The notes beneath the pieces were generated by a model. It saw nothing but the letters and a program-made list of their open reading frames with translations, was not told the origin of the DNA and did no database searches. DNA of 11,395 nucleotides, taken from contig JAGOCY010000014.1 of the NCBI GenBank assembly GCA_017998495.1, positions 1 through 11,395 of the forward strand. The letters are read 5' to 3'. The translations under genes and the position numbers were made by a program. Source of the stretch: Corallincola sp. Lineage in GTDB: Bacteria > Pseudomonadota > Gammaproteobacteria > Enterobacterales > Neiellaceae. Below, one piece after another: positions 1-6,815 of the stretch (positions are counted from its first letter, which is position 1; each line of letters opens with the position of its first letter).

Positions 1-585
1 GCCGCGCGGCTCGCCACTGTCACGGCGTGGGCCACGATCGCCACCGGGACCACGCGGCCCACGATCGCCGCCCGGGCCGCGGGCACTGCGTTCGCCGCCA
101 CCGGGGCCGCGGTTGCCGCGCTCATCACCGCCTGGGCGCGGGCCACGATCGCCACCGGGGCCACGCGGGCCGCGATCGCCGCCTGGGCCACGGGCCGAGC
201 GTTCACCACCAGGGCCGCGCGGGCCACGGTCGCCGCCGGGACCACGGCCGGCACGCTCACCACCGGGGCCACGCGGGCCGCGATCGCCGCCTGGGCCACG
301 GGCCGAACGCTCACCACCGGGGCCGCGTGGGCCGCGGTCACCGCCGCCACGACGGCCCTGACCCTGAGGTTTGTCGAGGTGCAGACCAAAGTCGGCCTGG
401 CTCTCACGCCCGTCGTGACGACGACCTCGGCCGCGCCCACCCCGATCGTCGTCGTCGCGGTAACGGCTTTCGCTCTCCTCGTCACGCTCTTTGAAACTGA
501 TGCGTGAATCTGCAGGTTGCGACGTTTGGCTTTTGGGCTTGGCCCCCTCTGGGCCGAGGCTGAGGCGTGGGCGCTCTTTGGTCAT
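1..585 (-). CDS. Partial protein with Gly/Arg/Pro/Asp-rich repetitive N-terminus; function unknown
   Basis: The reading frame starts at the ATG at 585-583 and stays open for 195 codons to base 1, so only the N-terminal part is visible. It begins MTKERPRLSLGPEGAKPK, followed by a charged stretch (ESESRYRDDDDRGGRGRGRR, about residues 36-55). About twelve copies of a nine-residue unit of the type GPGG(D/E)RGPR or GPGGERSAR then fill roughly residues 80-187. No hydrophobic segment or folded domain is visible. The composition, with many Arg-Gly pairs and alternating acid and base, is that of a disordered, probably RNA-binding extension. Known families with basic low-complexity N-termini in gammaproteobacteria include rRNA methyltransferases (YfiF type), pseudouridine synthases and DEAD-box helicases, but the catalytic part lies outside the window, so naming one would be a guess. 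A weak GGA lies about 7 bases before the ATG. No in-frame stop occurs on this strand, and the charged segment before the repeat reads as normal coding sequence. Confidence 0.7.
   Translation of the reverse strand, partial: MTKERPRLSLGPEGAKPKSQTSQPADSRISFKERDEESESRYRDDDDRGGRGRGRRHDGRESQADFGLHLDKPQGQGRRGGGDRGPRGPGGERSARGPGGDRGPRGPGGERAGRGPGGDRGPRGPGGERSARGPGGDRGPRGPGGDRGPRPGGDERGNRGPGGGERSARGPGGDRGPRGPGGDRGPRRDSGEPRG
25..348. repeat. 27-bp coding tandem repeat, about 12 units
   Basis: On the minus strand the units start GGCCC(C/G)GG(T/C)GG and encode nine residues each. Boundaries fall every 27 bases, for example at 324-298, 297-271, 270-244, 243-217, 216-190, 189-163 and 162-136. Two consecutive units (GPGGERSAR then GPGGDRGPR) form a 54-bp higher-order period in part of the array. 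One unit near 135-109 is diverged (PGGDERGNR) and the unit at 108-79 carries one extra glycine codon, so all length changes preserve the frame. The array lies inside a coding region and has no unique spacers, so it is not a CRISPR. Because it is GC-rich and repetitive, it opens spurious frames on the other strand. Confidence 0.85.
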
Positions 586-655
586 GACAGGTTCCGGATG
601 ACAAGGACGCTGTAGCTTACACCAAAGCGCTGGTTTCAGCCCCCATCTGCGCCGA

Positions 656-1159
656 TCAGAAACCGCTGCCAGCCATCGACTGACAGAGATAAACCAGCCG
701 TTGCGGGCTGCTGATCAGATTCAGTTCGAGCAGACAGTCGAAGCCTTCGGCCCGCCAGAAATACTGCAGCTGGCTGTCGTCGCCACCACTGGGCACCAGC
801 CCCTGGCTGGCCATCTGTGCGGCCAGCTGGTCGCTGCTAAAGCCAAAAGGGCTGCTGGCCAGCAGATCGATCACCGCCTCCACCTGCGGCTGCTGGGCCA
901 GCTCCAGCCGTATCGACACCTGCGGGTAGTTGGCGGCGTGGCTGTAGGCCAGGCCGCTGTGCAGGTCATGGGCTAGTTGGCTCAGTTGCAGCGGCCCCAG
1001 CCCCTGAGGCGAGAGCAGTTCGAGCAGATCGCGTGGGCTGCGAATGGCCAGCTGGTGTACGGCTTCATCTGCCGGCAGGGGGGCTGATGGGGAGGGCGCA
1101 CTGTTGGCGCCGGCGGGTAGGGCTGCCAGCAACAGCAGGGGCAGAAACAGCCGCAACAT
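656..1159 (-). CDS. Small exported protein of unknown function
   Basis: This is a 167-residue protein. The chosen start (ATG at 1159-1157) is preceded by AAGGA with 7 bases of spacing. It also places a clean signal peptide at the N-terminus: MLRLFLPLLLLAALPAGANS, followed by a Pro/Ser-rich linker (APSPSAPLP). The frame is open about 57 codons further upstream, but that extension overlaps the 3' end of mtgA and would bury the signal peptide. There is no lipobox cysteine, so signal peptidase I export to the periplasm is inferred. The mature part, about 145 residues, contains two cysteines near the C-terminus (in FDCLLEL and VYLCQSM) that could form a disulfide. I recognise no family. It lies 91 bp downstream of mtgA in the same direction, so it may be cotranscribed, although a poor promoter-like GTTAAT sits in the gap. 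Secretion and reality of the gene are fairly sure; the role is unknown. Confidence 0.75.
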   Translation of the reverse strand: MLRLFLPLLLLAALPAGANSAPSPSAPLPADEAVHQLAIRSPRDLLELLSPQGLGPLQLSQLAHDLHSGLAYSHAANYPQVSIRLELAQQPQVEAVIDLLASSPFGFSSDQLAAQMASQGLVPSGGDDSQLQYFWRAEGFDCLLELNLISSPQRLVYLCQSMAGSGF

Positions 1160-1250
1160 CGGGTCATCCTTGGTTCGAGCGCCGGCTGGCGCGATTAACG
1201 AGCGCCGAGCATAGCCCAACAATGGCCGCAGCTCACCCCCTGACGGGCGA

Positions 1251-1985
1251 TCACAGCCGCTGCAGCCAGTCGTTGCCGAGCTGACGCATCTGGCGGGCGA
1301 TCCAGTTGGCGCGGCGCTGCACATAGCCACTGGGGGCGCCAGCGTTGAAACGGTAGGGGTTGGGTAACACCGCCGCCAGCAGCGCTGCCTGATGGCGGCT
1401 CAAGCGTGCCGCGCTGGTGTGGAAATAGTGCTGGGCGGCGGCTTCAACGCCATAGATGCCGGGGCCGAACTCGACGATGTTGAGATAGATCTCGAGGATC
1501 CGCTCCTTCGACAGCAGCAGCTCCATCAGCAGCGTGAACCAGGCTTCCAGCGCTTTGCGGATATAGCTGCGCCACGAGCAGAGGTAGAGGTTCTTGGCGG
1601 TCTGCTGGGAGAGGGTGCTGGCGCCGCGCACCCGGCTACTGCGTTCGTTATGTTTGAAGGCGGCAGCCATGGCGTTGAGATCGAAGCCCCAGTGGTGCGG
1701 GTAGCGCTGATCTTCGGCGGCGATCACCGCCAGCTGCATGTTGCTGCTGATTTCGTCAAGGTCGACCCACTGATGGCGCACCTCATCCGGGTAGCGCGAT
1801 GGCGGCAGCAGCGCCCGCTCCAGTCTCACCCCCCACAGCGGTGGATCGATCAGCCACAGCGACATGACGCTGGCCACTGACAGGCCGACAAACCACAGCA
1901 GGGCGCGCCCGGCCAGATAACGGGCGGTGCGCAGAAAGGTGGCAAGGCGGTGGCGATCAGGCAGCGGCAACATCAGCGACAGCAT
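1251..1985 (-). CDS. mtgA: Monofunctional biosynthetic peptidoglycan transglycosylase MtgA
   Basis: MtgA polymerises lipid II into glycan strands at the outer face of the inner membrane. It is a GT51-family enzyme without a transpeptidase domain. The 244-residue length is normal (E. coli about 242). One transmembrane segment lies at about residues 28-48 (ALLWFVGLSVASVMSLWLI). The GT51 motifs follow in order: EDQRYPHHWGFD at 91-102, with E91 the expected catalytic glutamate; RGASTLSQQTAKNLYL from 120; a KALEAW segment near 144; and SKERILEIYLNIVEFG at 159-174 carrying the second conserved glutamate. All key residues are present. The start has no clear Shine-Dalgarno sequence; a second ATG four codons in is no better. 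The gene begins 41 bp past the ilvC terminator stem, so it needs its own promoter; a TACACT hexamer at 2007-2002 is a weak -10 candidate. Identification is secure. Confidence 0.96.
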   Translation of the reverse strand: MLSLMLPLPDRHRLATFLRTARYLAGRALLWFVGLSVASVMSLWLIDPPLWGVRLERALLPPSRYPDEVRHQWVDLDEISSNMQLAVIAAEDQRYPHHWGFDLNAMAAAFKHNERSSRVRGASTLSQQTAKNLYLCSWRSYIRKALEAWFTLLMELLLSKERILEIYLNIVEFGPGIYGVEAAAQHYFHTSAARLSRHQAALLAAVLPNPYRFNAGAPSGYVQRRANWIARQMRQLGNDWLQRL

Positions 1986-2025
1986 GGGGCGAGGGGGCGG
2001 TAGTGTACGGCAGCAGGCGGTGGAT

Positions 2026-2053
2026 AAAAAAGCGCCCGGGGATCACCCGGGCG
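2026..2053 (-). terminator. Intrinsic terminator after ilvC
   Basis: A perfect 8-bp GC stem (cgcccggg at 2033-2040 and cccgggcg at 2046-2053) encloses a 5-base loop. Read on the minus strand, the stem is followed by C and then six T residues (complement of 2031-2026). This is a classical Rho-independent terminator about 70 bp beyond the ilvC stop codon, oriented to end the ilvC transcript and insulate mtgA. On the plus strand no T run follows, so it acts in one direction. Confidence 0.92.
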
Positions 2054-2123
2054 TTGAAGTTTTGCTGGCTTGTGGCCATGGAGCCTGGTTGGGACGTCAG
2101 CTCCTCATCCGGTCAAGTGGTCC

Positions 2124-3611
2124 TTACCGAGATTCTTCGACAATGCGCTTCATGTCAGTCATGTGGCCGCGCAGCTCTTCGCCGATCCATTCGATGGCGT
2201 GGTTGCGCAGTTCACGGTTGACGTCGATCAGACGCTGGTTGTCCACGGCGTTGCTGGTGGTGGCGAGGCCACGGCCAATCACGTCGGTGCCCACCTTGGG
2301 CATGAATTTTTCGCGCAGCAGCGGCACGGCAGCGTGGGCGAACAGATAGCAGCCATATTCGGCGGTATCGGAGATCACCACGTTCATTTCGTACAGGCGC
2401 TTGCGGGCGATGGTGTTGGCGATCAGCGGCAGTTCGTGCAGCGACTCGTAGTAAGCCGACTCGTCGATGATGCCGCTGGCAACCATGGTTTCAAAGGCCA
2501 GCTCAACACCGGCTTTGACCATGGCGATCATCAGGATGCCGTTGTCGAAGTATTCCTGCTCGGCGATGGTGCCGCTGAACTGCGGGCTGTTCTCGAACGC
2601 CTGCTTGGCGGTTTCGGCGCGCCAGGTGAGCAGGTTGACGTCGTCATTGGCCCAGTCTTCCATCATGCCGCGCGAGAATTCGCCGCTGATGATGTCGTCC
2701 ATGTGCTTCTCGAACAGCGGACGCAGCAGCCCTTTCAGCTCTTCAGCCAGATCGAAGGCCTTGATCTTGGCCGGGTTGCTGAGGCGATCCAGCATGTGGC
2801 TGACGCCGCCCCACTTGAGGGCTTCAGTCACGGTTTCCCAGCCGAACTGCACCAGCTTGCCGGCGTAGGCCGGGTCGATGCCATCAGCGACCATCTTGTC
2901 GTAGCAGAGGATGGAGCCCGCCTGCAGCATGCCGCAGAGGATGGTCTGTTCGCCCATCAGGTCCGATTTCACTTCGGCCACGAATGAGGACTCGAGCACG
3001 CCGGCGCGGTGACCACCGGTGGCGGCGGCCCAGGCTTTGGCGATCTCGAGGCCGTCACCGTTCGGATCGTTTTCCGGGTGGACGGCGATCAGGGTTGGTA
3101 CGCCGAAGCCACGCTTGTACTCTTCGCGCACTTCCGAACCGGGGCACTTGGGAGCGACCATGACCACGGTCAGGTCTTTGCGGATCTGCATCCCCTCTTC
3201 AACGATGTTGAAGCCGTGGCTGTAGCCGAGGGTAGCGCCCTGCTTCATCAGCGGCATGATGGCGCTGACGACGGCGGTGTGCTGCTTGTCCGGGGTCAGG
3301 TTGACCACCAGATCGGCGCCCGGGATCAGCTGCTCGTAGGTGCCGACGGTGAAACCGTTGTCGGTGGCTTTTTTCCACGAGGCGCGTTTTTCAGCGATCG
3401 CTTCGGCGCGCAGCGCATAGCTGACGTCGAGGCCGGAGTCGCGCATGTTGAGGCCCTGGTTAAGGCCCTGGGCGCCGCAGCCGACGATCACGATCTTTTT
3501 GCCCAGCAGGTAATCACAGCCGCTGGTGAATTCGTCTTTGTTCATGAAGCGGCAGCGGCCGAGCTGGTCGAGCTGCTGGCGCAGGGACAGGGTATTGAAA
3601 TAGTTGGCCAT
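2124..3611 (-). CDS. ilvC: Ketol-acid reductoisomerase (NADP+), class II
   Basis: IlvC converts acetolactate or acetohydroxybutyrate to the dihydroxy acids of valine/leucine and isoleucine synthesis, using NADPH and Mg2+ in the cytosol. The start is the ATG at 3611-3609, because [20 protein letters not shown] matches the known N-terminus; the frame is open 121 codons further upstream but there crosses the control region and ilvY. The product is 495 residues, the long class II form (E. coli 491). Visible features: the Rossmann motif VGCGAQG at 43-49; NADPH-contacting R68, R76 and S78 at the same numbers as in E. coli; H132 in GYSHGFN; metal ligands D217 and E221 in KSDLMGEQ; and the C-terminal knotted repeats ([47 protein letters not shown]). 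The start codon has only a weak CGGA about 9 bases upstream. The gene is divergent from its regulator ilvY and ends at an intrinsic terminator. Confidence 0.98.
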   Translation of the reverse strand: MANYFNTLSLRQQLDQLGRCRFMNKDEFTSGCDYLLGKKIVIVGCGAQGLNQGLNMRDSGLDVSYALRAEAIAEKRASWKKATDNGFTVGTYEQLIPGADLVVNLTPDKQHTAVVSAIMPLMKQGATLGYSHGFNIVEEGMQIRKDLTVVMVAPKCPGSEVREEYKRGFGVPTLIAVHPENDPNGDGLEIAKAWAAATGGHRAGVLESSFVAEVKSDLMGEQTILCGMLQAGSILCYDKMVADGIDPAYAGKLVQFGWETVTEALKWGGVSHMLDRLSNPAKIKAFDLAEELKGLLRPLFEKHMDDIISGEFSRGMMEDWANDDVNLLTWRAETAKQAFENSPQFSGTIAEQEYFDNGILMIAMVKAGVELAFETMVASGIIDESAYYESLHELPLIANTIARKRLYEMNVVISDTAEYGCYLFAHAAVPLLREKFMPKVGTDVIGRGLATTSNAVDNQRLIDVNRELRNHAIEWIGEELRGHMTDMKRIVEESR

Positions 3612-3626
3612 GGGATTGATCCGTAC

Positions 3627-3648
3627 AAAAAGTGGGCAGGGCTGCCCA
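3627..3648 (-). promoter_or_regulatory. Attenuator-like hairpin in the ilvC leader
   Basis: On the minus strand, TGGGCA pairs with TGCCCA around a GCCC loop (3648-3633), followed by C and five T residues (complement of 3631-3627). The T run ends 15 bases before the ilvC ATG. The shape is that of a short intrinsic terminator inside the untranslated leader. A five-codon frame, MDSLA-stop, lies upstream at 3679-3662 on the same strand but contains no run of branched-chain codons. The stem has only 6 bp, so it may simply be a weak pause or chance structure. Known ilvC control is by IlvY activation, not attenuation. Confidence 0.35.
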
Positions 3649-3676
3649 AACGGGTGCCAGACTACGCCAAGGAATC

Positions 3677-3725
3677 CATTTCGTGAAATGATATGATCGC
3701 AAAACATTATTTCAGGAAGTGAAAT
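3677..3725. promoter_or_regulatory. Divergent ilvC/ilvY promoters with two probable IlvY operators
   Basis: Two inverted repeats are visible: CATTTC-GT-GAAATG at 3677-3690, and ATTTC-N7-GAAAT at 3709-3725. The second contains TTC-N7-GAA, which fits the T-N11-A rule for LysR-type sites. Their centres are about 33 bp apart, close to three helical turns, as expected for tandem operators bound by a LysR tetramer. Promoter-like elements overlap them. For ilvC (minus strand): CTGAAA (3715-3710), 16 bases, TATCAT (3693-3688). For ilvY (plus strand): GTGAAA (3683-3688), 16 bases, CATTAT (3705-3710). The second repeat also covers the ilvY ribosome-binding site. IlvY binding here is inferred from gene arrangement and symmetry, not from a matched published motif. 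Confidence 0.65.
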
Positions 3726-4610
3726 ATGGAACTGCGCGACCTGCGGCTGTTCTGCCATCTCGCCCGCTCGCTCCACTTTGGCCGTACCAGCAAGGCATTG
3801 CATGTCAGCGCCCCGACCCTCAGCCGGGTGGTGCAGCGGCTGGAGGATGAGGTGGGGGAGCCGCTGCTGCTGCGCGACAACCGCTCGGTGCAGCTGACCG
3901 CCGCCGGCGAATCCTTTTTGCAGTTTGCCGAGCGCACCCTCGAGGGCTGGCAGCAGCTGGAGAGCCAGCTGCACAGTCAGGCGTCCACCCTGGGTGGCAA
4001 CCTGCGGCTTTACTGCTCAGTGACTGCGGCCTACAGCTACCTGCTCGATCTGCTGCCCCCCTTTCGTCAGCAATATCCGGCGGTCGATCTCCATCTGGAG
4101 ACCGGTGATGCGGCGCTGGCGTTGGAGCGGCTGGTGGAGGGGCGCTGCGATCTGGCTATTGCCCCGTTGCCGGCGCAGCTGCCCGAAGGGCTGAGCCTGT
4201 TGCCATTGGGTCAATCGCCGCTGATCTGGCTGGCGCCGGTGGTGCCTTGCCCGGTGCGCAGCCAGACCCTGCTCAGTCCGCTGCCCTGGTCGCAGGTGCC
4301 GCTGATCCTGGCCGAGCGCGGGCGTAGCCGCGAGCTGGTGCTCAACTGGTTTGCCGAACGCGGTGAGCGGCCACGCATTCATGCCGAAGTCTCGGGCCAT
4401 GAGGCCATTGTATCGATGGTGGCGCTGGGCTTTGGTATCGGCGCCGTGCCCCAGCCGGTGCTGGAGCACAGCCCGCTGCAGCGCCAGGTGCGAGTGGTAG
4501 CGGCAGAGCCGGCCCTCGGCCCCTTTCCGGTGGCCTTGGCGGTGCGCACCGAGCGGCTGGCAGAGGGGGCGGTGCAGGCCTTCTGGCAACTGGCATCGCC
4601 GCAATCCTGA
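3726..4610 (+). CDS. ilvY: LysR-type transcriptional activator IlvY
   Basis: IlvY is the cytosolic LysR-family regulator that activates the divergent ilvC gene when acetolactate or acetohydroxybutyrate is bound and represses its own transcription; this is established for E. coli. The 294-residue product has the family length. The winged helix-turn-helix occupies residues 1-60 ([20 protein letters not shown], then [20 protein letters not shown] and [13 protein letters not shown]). The effector domain follows from about 92 with the IlvY-typical [10 protein letters not shown], a [14 protein letters not shown] segment, [10 protein letters not shown], and [20 protein letters not shown] near 218-237. 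These blocks align with E. coli IlvY rather than with generic LysR proteins. The start is supported by AGGAAG six bases before the ATG and by the conserved ME/DLRDL beginning. No clear terminator follows; the next gene starts 89 bp later. Confidence 0.96.
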   Translation: MELRDLRLFCHLARSLHFGRTSKALHVSAPTLSRVVQRLEDEVGEPLLLRDNRSVQLTAAGESFLQFAERTLEGWQQLESQLHSQASTLGGNLRLYCSVTAAYSYLLDLLPPFRQQYPAVDLHLETGDAALALERLVEGRCDLAIAPLPAQLPEGLSLLPLGQSPLIWLAPVVPCPVRSQTLLSPLPWSQVPLILAERGRSRELVLNWFAERGERPRIHAEVSGHEAIVSMVALGFGIGAVPQPVLEHSPLQRQVRVVAAEPALGPFPVALAVRTERLAEGAVQAFWQLASPQS

Positions 4611-4699
4611 TCCCGGTCACGGCGGGTGGCGGCCAGCCTGCGTCCGCTCAGCTATGGTTAGAGTCAGCCTGTGCTGTCAGCTGTTATAGCGGAGTCACC

Positions 4700-6340
4700 A
4701 TGTCCAGTTCGCTGCCCTCGTTGGCCCGTTTGCTCAGTATCCGTATTGCCCTGGCCATGCTGGTGGTGGTGGCCACCGTGACCGCAGCGGCGGCGTGGAT
4801 GGCCAGCGGCGCCCTGCATCGTCAGATCGTCACCCAGACGCTGCCGGCCCAGCTTGATGCGGTGGTCCACAGCCTGGATGGCATGTTGCAGACCCCCATT
4901 GTCATCTCCGCCGAAATCCGCCGGTAACGCCTATGTGCAGCAATTTGTCAGCGGTGGCGAGCAGGACCCGGCAGCACTGCAGCGCTACCTGGCAGGGGTG
5001 CGCGAGCGCAACCGGGCGGTTACGCCTTTGTGGTCGACAGTCAGCACCGGGTAATGATCCATCCGGAGCGTGAGCAGGTGGGCAAAGCCGCAGCCACGGT
5101 GCTGCCCGGGCTGGCCGAGCTGGCGCCCAGTCTGCTCACCGGTGATGGCTATCAGGTGGTCGAAAGCGCCGACGGCAACCAGCTGCTGGCTGCCGCCCCC
5201 TTATCTGGTGCCGGGTTGTGGGTGGTGGCGGTGACCCCGCAGGCGCCGATCCAGGCCTTTAGCCGCAATCTGGCGTTGACCTTGATCGGCGTAGCGGTGG
5301 TGCTGGCGCTGATCTCGATTGTCATCATCCGCATGGTGACGCGCATGGCGATCCGACCGGTGGAGGTGGCGGCCCAGGCGCTGACCGAGATCGGCAGTGG
5401 TGGCGGCGATCTCAAACAGCGGCTGCGTGATTCGCGACTGCGCGAACTGCACCAGCTGGCGCTCGGTTTTAACCGCTTTGCCGAGTCGCTGCAGCAGTTG
5501 ATCGGTGACGTGGCCCGTGTGGCCGCCACCGTTGACGGTGATGGCAAGGTGCTGACCCAGCTTGTGGGTCAATCGGCTCAGCAGGCCGATCAGCAGCAGG
5601 CCAAACTGGACCTGGTGGCGACGGCGGTGAACCAGATGGGGGCGACTGTGCATGAGATCGCCCGTAATGCCGCCGATGCCGCCAGCGCGGCCCGCCAGGC
5701 CGAGCAGGAAGCGGCCAGTGGCCAGCGGGTGGTCAAAGATTCGGCCAGCGCCATCGGCCGGGTGGCTGGCGAGATGGGCGATACCGCCACCACCCTTGGT
5801 CAGCTGGCCAATGATGTGGGCGCCATCAGTCAAGTGCTGGATGTGATCCGTGGCATCTCTGAGCAGACCAATCTGCTGGCCCTCAATGCTGCCATTGAAG
5901 CGGCGCGCGCCGGCGAACAGGGGCGGGGTTTTGCCGTCGTGGCCGACGAGGTGCGCAACCTGGCCCAGCGCACCCAGCAATCGACCGAGGAGATCCGCGC
6001 CACTATCGAGCGGCTGCAGCACAACGCCCGGCTGGCGGTTGGCGCCATGGAGCGCAGCCGCAGCGGGCTGGATGACAGCGTCAGTCAGGCGCGGGCGGCG
6101 GAACAGTCGCTGGCCAGTATCCATCAGGCGGTGGAGCAGATCAGTGCCATGAACTACCAGATCGCCACCGCGACAGAGGAGCAGTCGAGCGTTAACGAAG
6201 ACATCAATAACAACGTCACGCTGATCGCCGGTCTGGCCCGCGATACCGCTCAGGTTTCTGCCGAATCGGCGGAGGCCTGCAGCCGCATGCGTGCCAGTGG
6301 CGAACGGCTGGCCCAGTTGATGAGCCAGTTCCGGGTGTGA
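4700..6340 (+). pseudogene. Methyl-accepting chemotaxis protein, interrupted by two compensating frameshifts
   Basis: This is a transmembrane chemoreceptor that would signal through CheW/CheA to the flagellar motor. Corrected length is about 546 residues. Domains in order: TM1 at about 14-36; a periplasmic sensor of about 155 residues, Cache-like, ligand unknown; TM2 at about 191-211 ([20 protein letters not shown]); HAMP at about 212-263; then the cytoplasmic coiled-coil signalling domain with its conserved hairpin tip at about 385-420 ([36 protein letters not shown]). There is no C-terminal CheR-tether pentapeptide. The frame breaks near 4918, where one extra C makes a TAA stop at 4925-4927. 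It continues in the next frame ([20 protein letters not shown]) and returns to the first near 5014-5026, where one base seems missing before [15 protein letters not shown] lies 5 bases before the ATG at 4700. As written, the first frame gives only a 75-residue stub; the remainder from 5030 lacks TM1. Sequencing error or a recent pseudogene are both possible. Confidence 0.88.
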
Positions 6341-6353
6341 TGCGAGGAAGCTG

Positions 6354-6701
6354 TTACTTACGCCCGAGCTGCCGACCGACGGTGTCGCAGGCCTTCTCCA
6401 GCTGCTTGCTGGAGAGCACCGGGTGCTCGATCACCGCCCGCTCGCAGTACTGAAAGTAGAACTCGTCCAGCTTCTCCCGCGAGCGGCTGATCTCATCCAT
6501 GTAATCACGCGCCTCGGTGTTGGGCTGGAAGCTGTCGGCGAACTCGCGCTGCAGCGCTTCGGGGCTGTAGTCATCGAGGAAATTACGCAGTTTGACCAGG
6601 TACTCGCCCGGCCCCTGCTCAACAAAGTCGCGCACCGACTCGTTTTGATAGGCGGTCCACGCCAGCAGCACGATCAATACCCCGTAGATCAGACGTTTCA
6701 T
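6354..6701 (-). CDS. Small membrane-anchored protein of unknown function
   Basis: This 115-residue protein starts MKRLIYGVLIVLLAWTAYQN: a short basic N-terminus and a hydrophobic helix at about 4-18, acting as an uncleaved anchor or poor signal peptide. The remaining 95 residues are charged and probably helical and would face the periplasm. They contain two cysteines (C86 in FQYCERAV, C105 in EKACDTVG) that could pair. The ribosome-binding site is good: GGAG, five bases, then ATG. It ends 13 bp from the chemoreceptor stop, tail to tail, and is divergent from ccoG across a 114-bp spacer. Base composition and codon choice look like the neighbours. I do not recognise a family. The gene is supported by its start signals and by filling the space between two well-identified genes. 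Confidence 0.75.
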   Translation of the reverse strand: MKRLIYGVLIVLLAWTAYQNESVRDFVEQGPGEYLVKLRNFLDDYSPEALQREFADSFQPNTEARDYMDEISRSREKLDEFYFQYCERAVIEHPVLSSKQLEKACDTVGRQLGRK

Positions 6702-6743
6702 GGTTTCTCCAGACCCGGCTCACGCCGTTGCTACAGCTGATGC

Positions 6744-6752
6744 TGATATACT
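6744..6752 (+). promoter_or_regulatory. Candidate extended -10 promoter for ccoG
   Basis: TGATATACT matches the extended -10 pattern TGn followed by TATACT (five of six to consensus) and stands out as the only AT-rich patch in the 114-bp spacer between the divergent small membrane protein gene and ccoG. No good -35 is present at 16-18 bases, which extended -10 promoters can do without. The implied leader is about 55 bases. I saw no convincing FNR box (TTGAT-N4-ATCAA), although ccoG-type genes are often oxygen regulated. Confidence 0.45.
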
Positions 6753-6815
6753 AGCGCGCGCCGGGCGGCTTGTGCCGCGCGGCTGGTCACAGGCCTTAGC
6801 GACAAGAGGGTAGCC

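Noticed and set aside
25..348. Regular repeats suggesting a CRISPR array
   Set aside because: Units are contiguous, with no unique spacers, and are in phase with a coding frame.
27..494. Plus-strand frames across the left edge (155 and 82 residues, His/Arg-rich or Pro/Arg/Ser-rich)
   Set aside because: They read the complement of the 27-bp repeat; the minus-strand frame has a sensible N-terminus, runs off the window and has frame-preserving unit changes.
628..660. GGTTTC/GAAACC inverted repeat between the exported protein and the left-edge gene as a terminator
   Set aside because: Only 6 bp with a loop of about 20 bases and no T run.
1160..1330. Longer 224-residue version of the exported protein starting inside mtgA
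   Set aside because: It would overlap mtgA and place about 57 residues before a clear signal peptide; the internal ATG has a good AAGGA site.
2070..3686. Long plus-strand frames (305 and 225 residues) opposite ilvC
   Set aside because: Antisense shadows of a highly conserved, GC-rich gene; the predicted proteins are His/Gly/Asp/Val-rich without recognisable domains.
3612..3974. N-terminal extension of IlvC to 616 residues
   Set aside because: It runs antisense through ilvY and the control region; the conserved IlvC N-terminus starts at 3611.
4627..4641. GG-N10-GC element resembling a sigma-54 promoter before the chemoreceptor
   Set aside because: It matches only the minimal dinucleotides (TGGCGG-N5-CTGC); such spacing is common by chance in DNA this GC-rich.
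5201..6124. 307-residue minus-strand frame opposite the chemoreceptor
   Set aside because: The sense strand encodes unmistakable HAMP and signalling-tip motifs; the antisense product is low complexity and His/Gly/Arg-rich.
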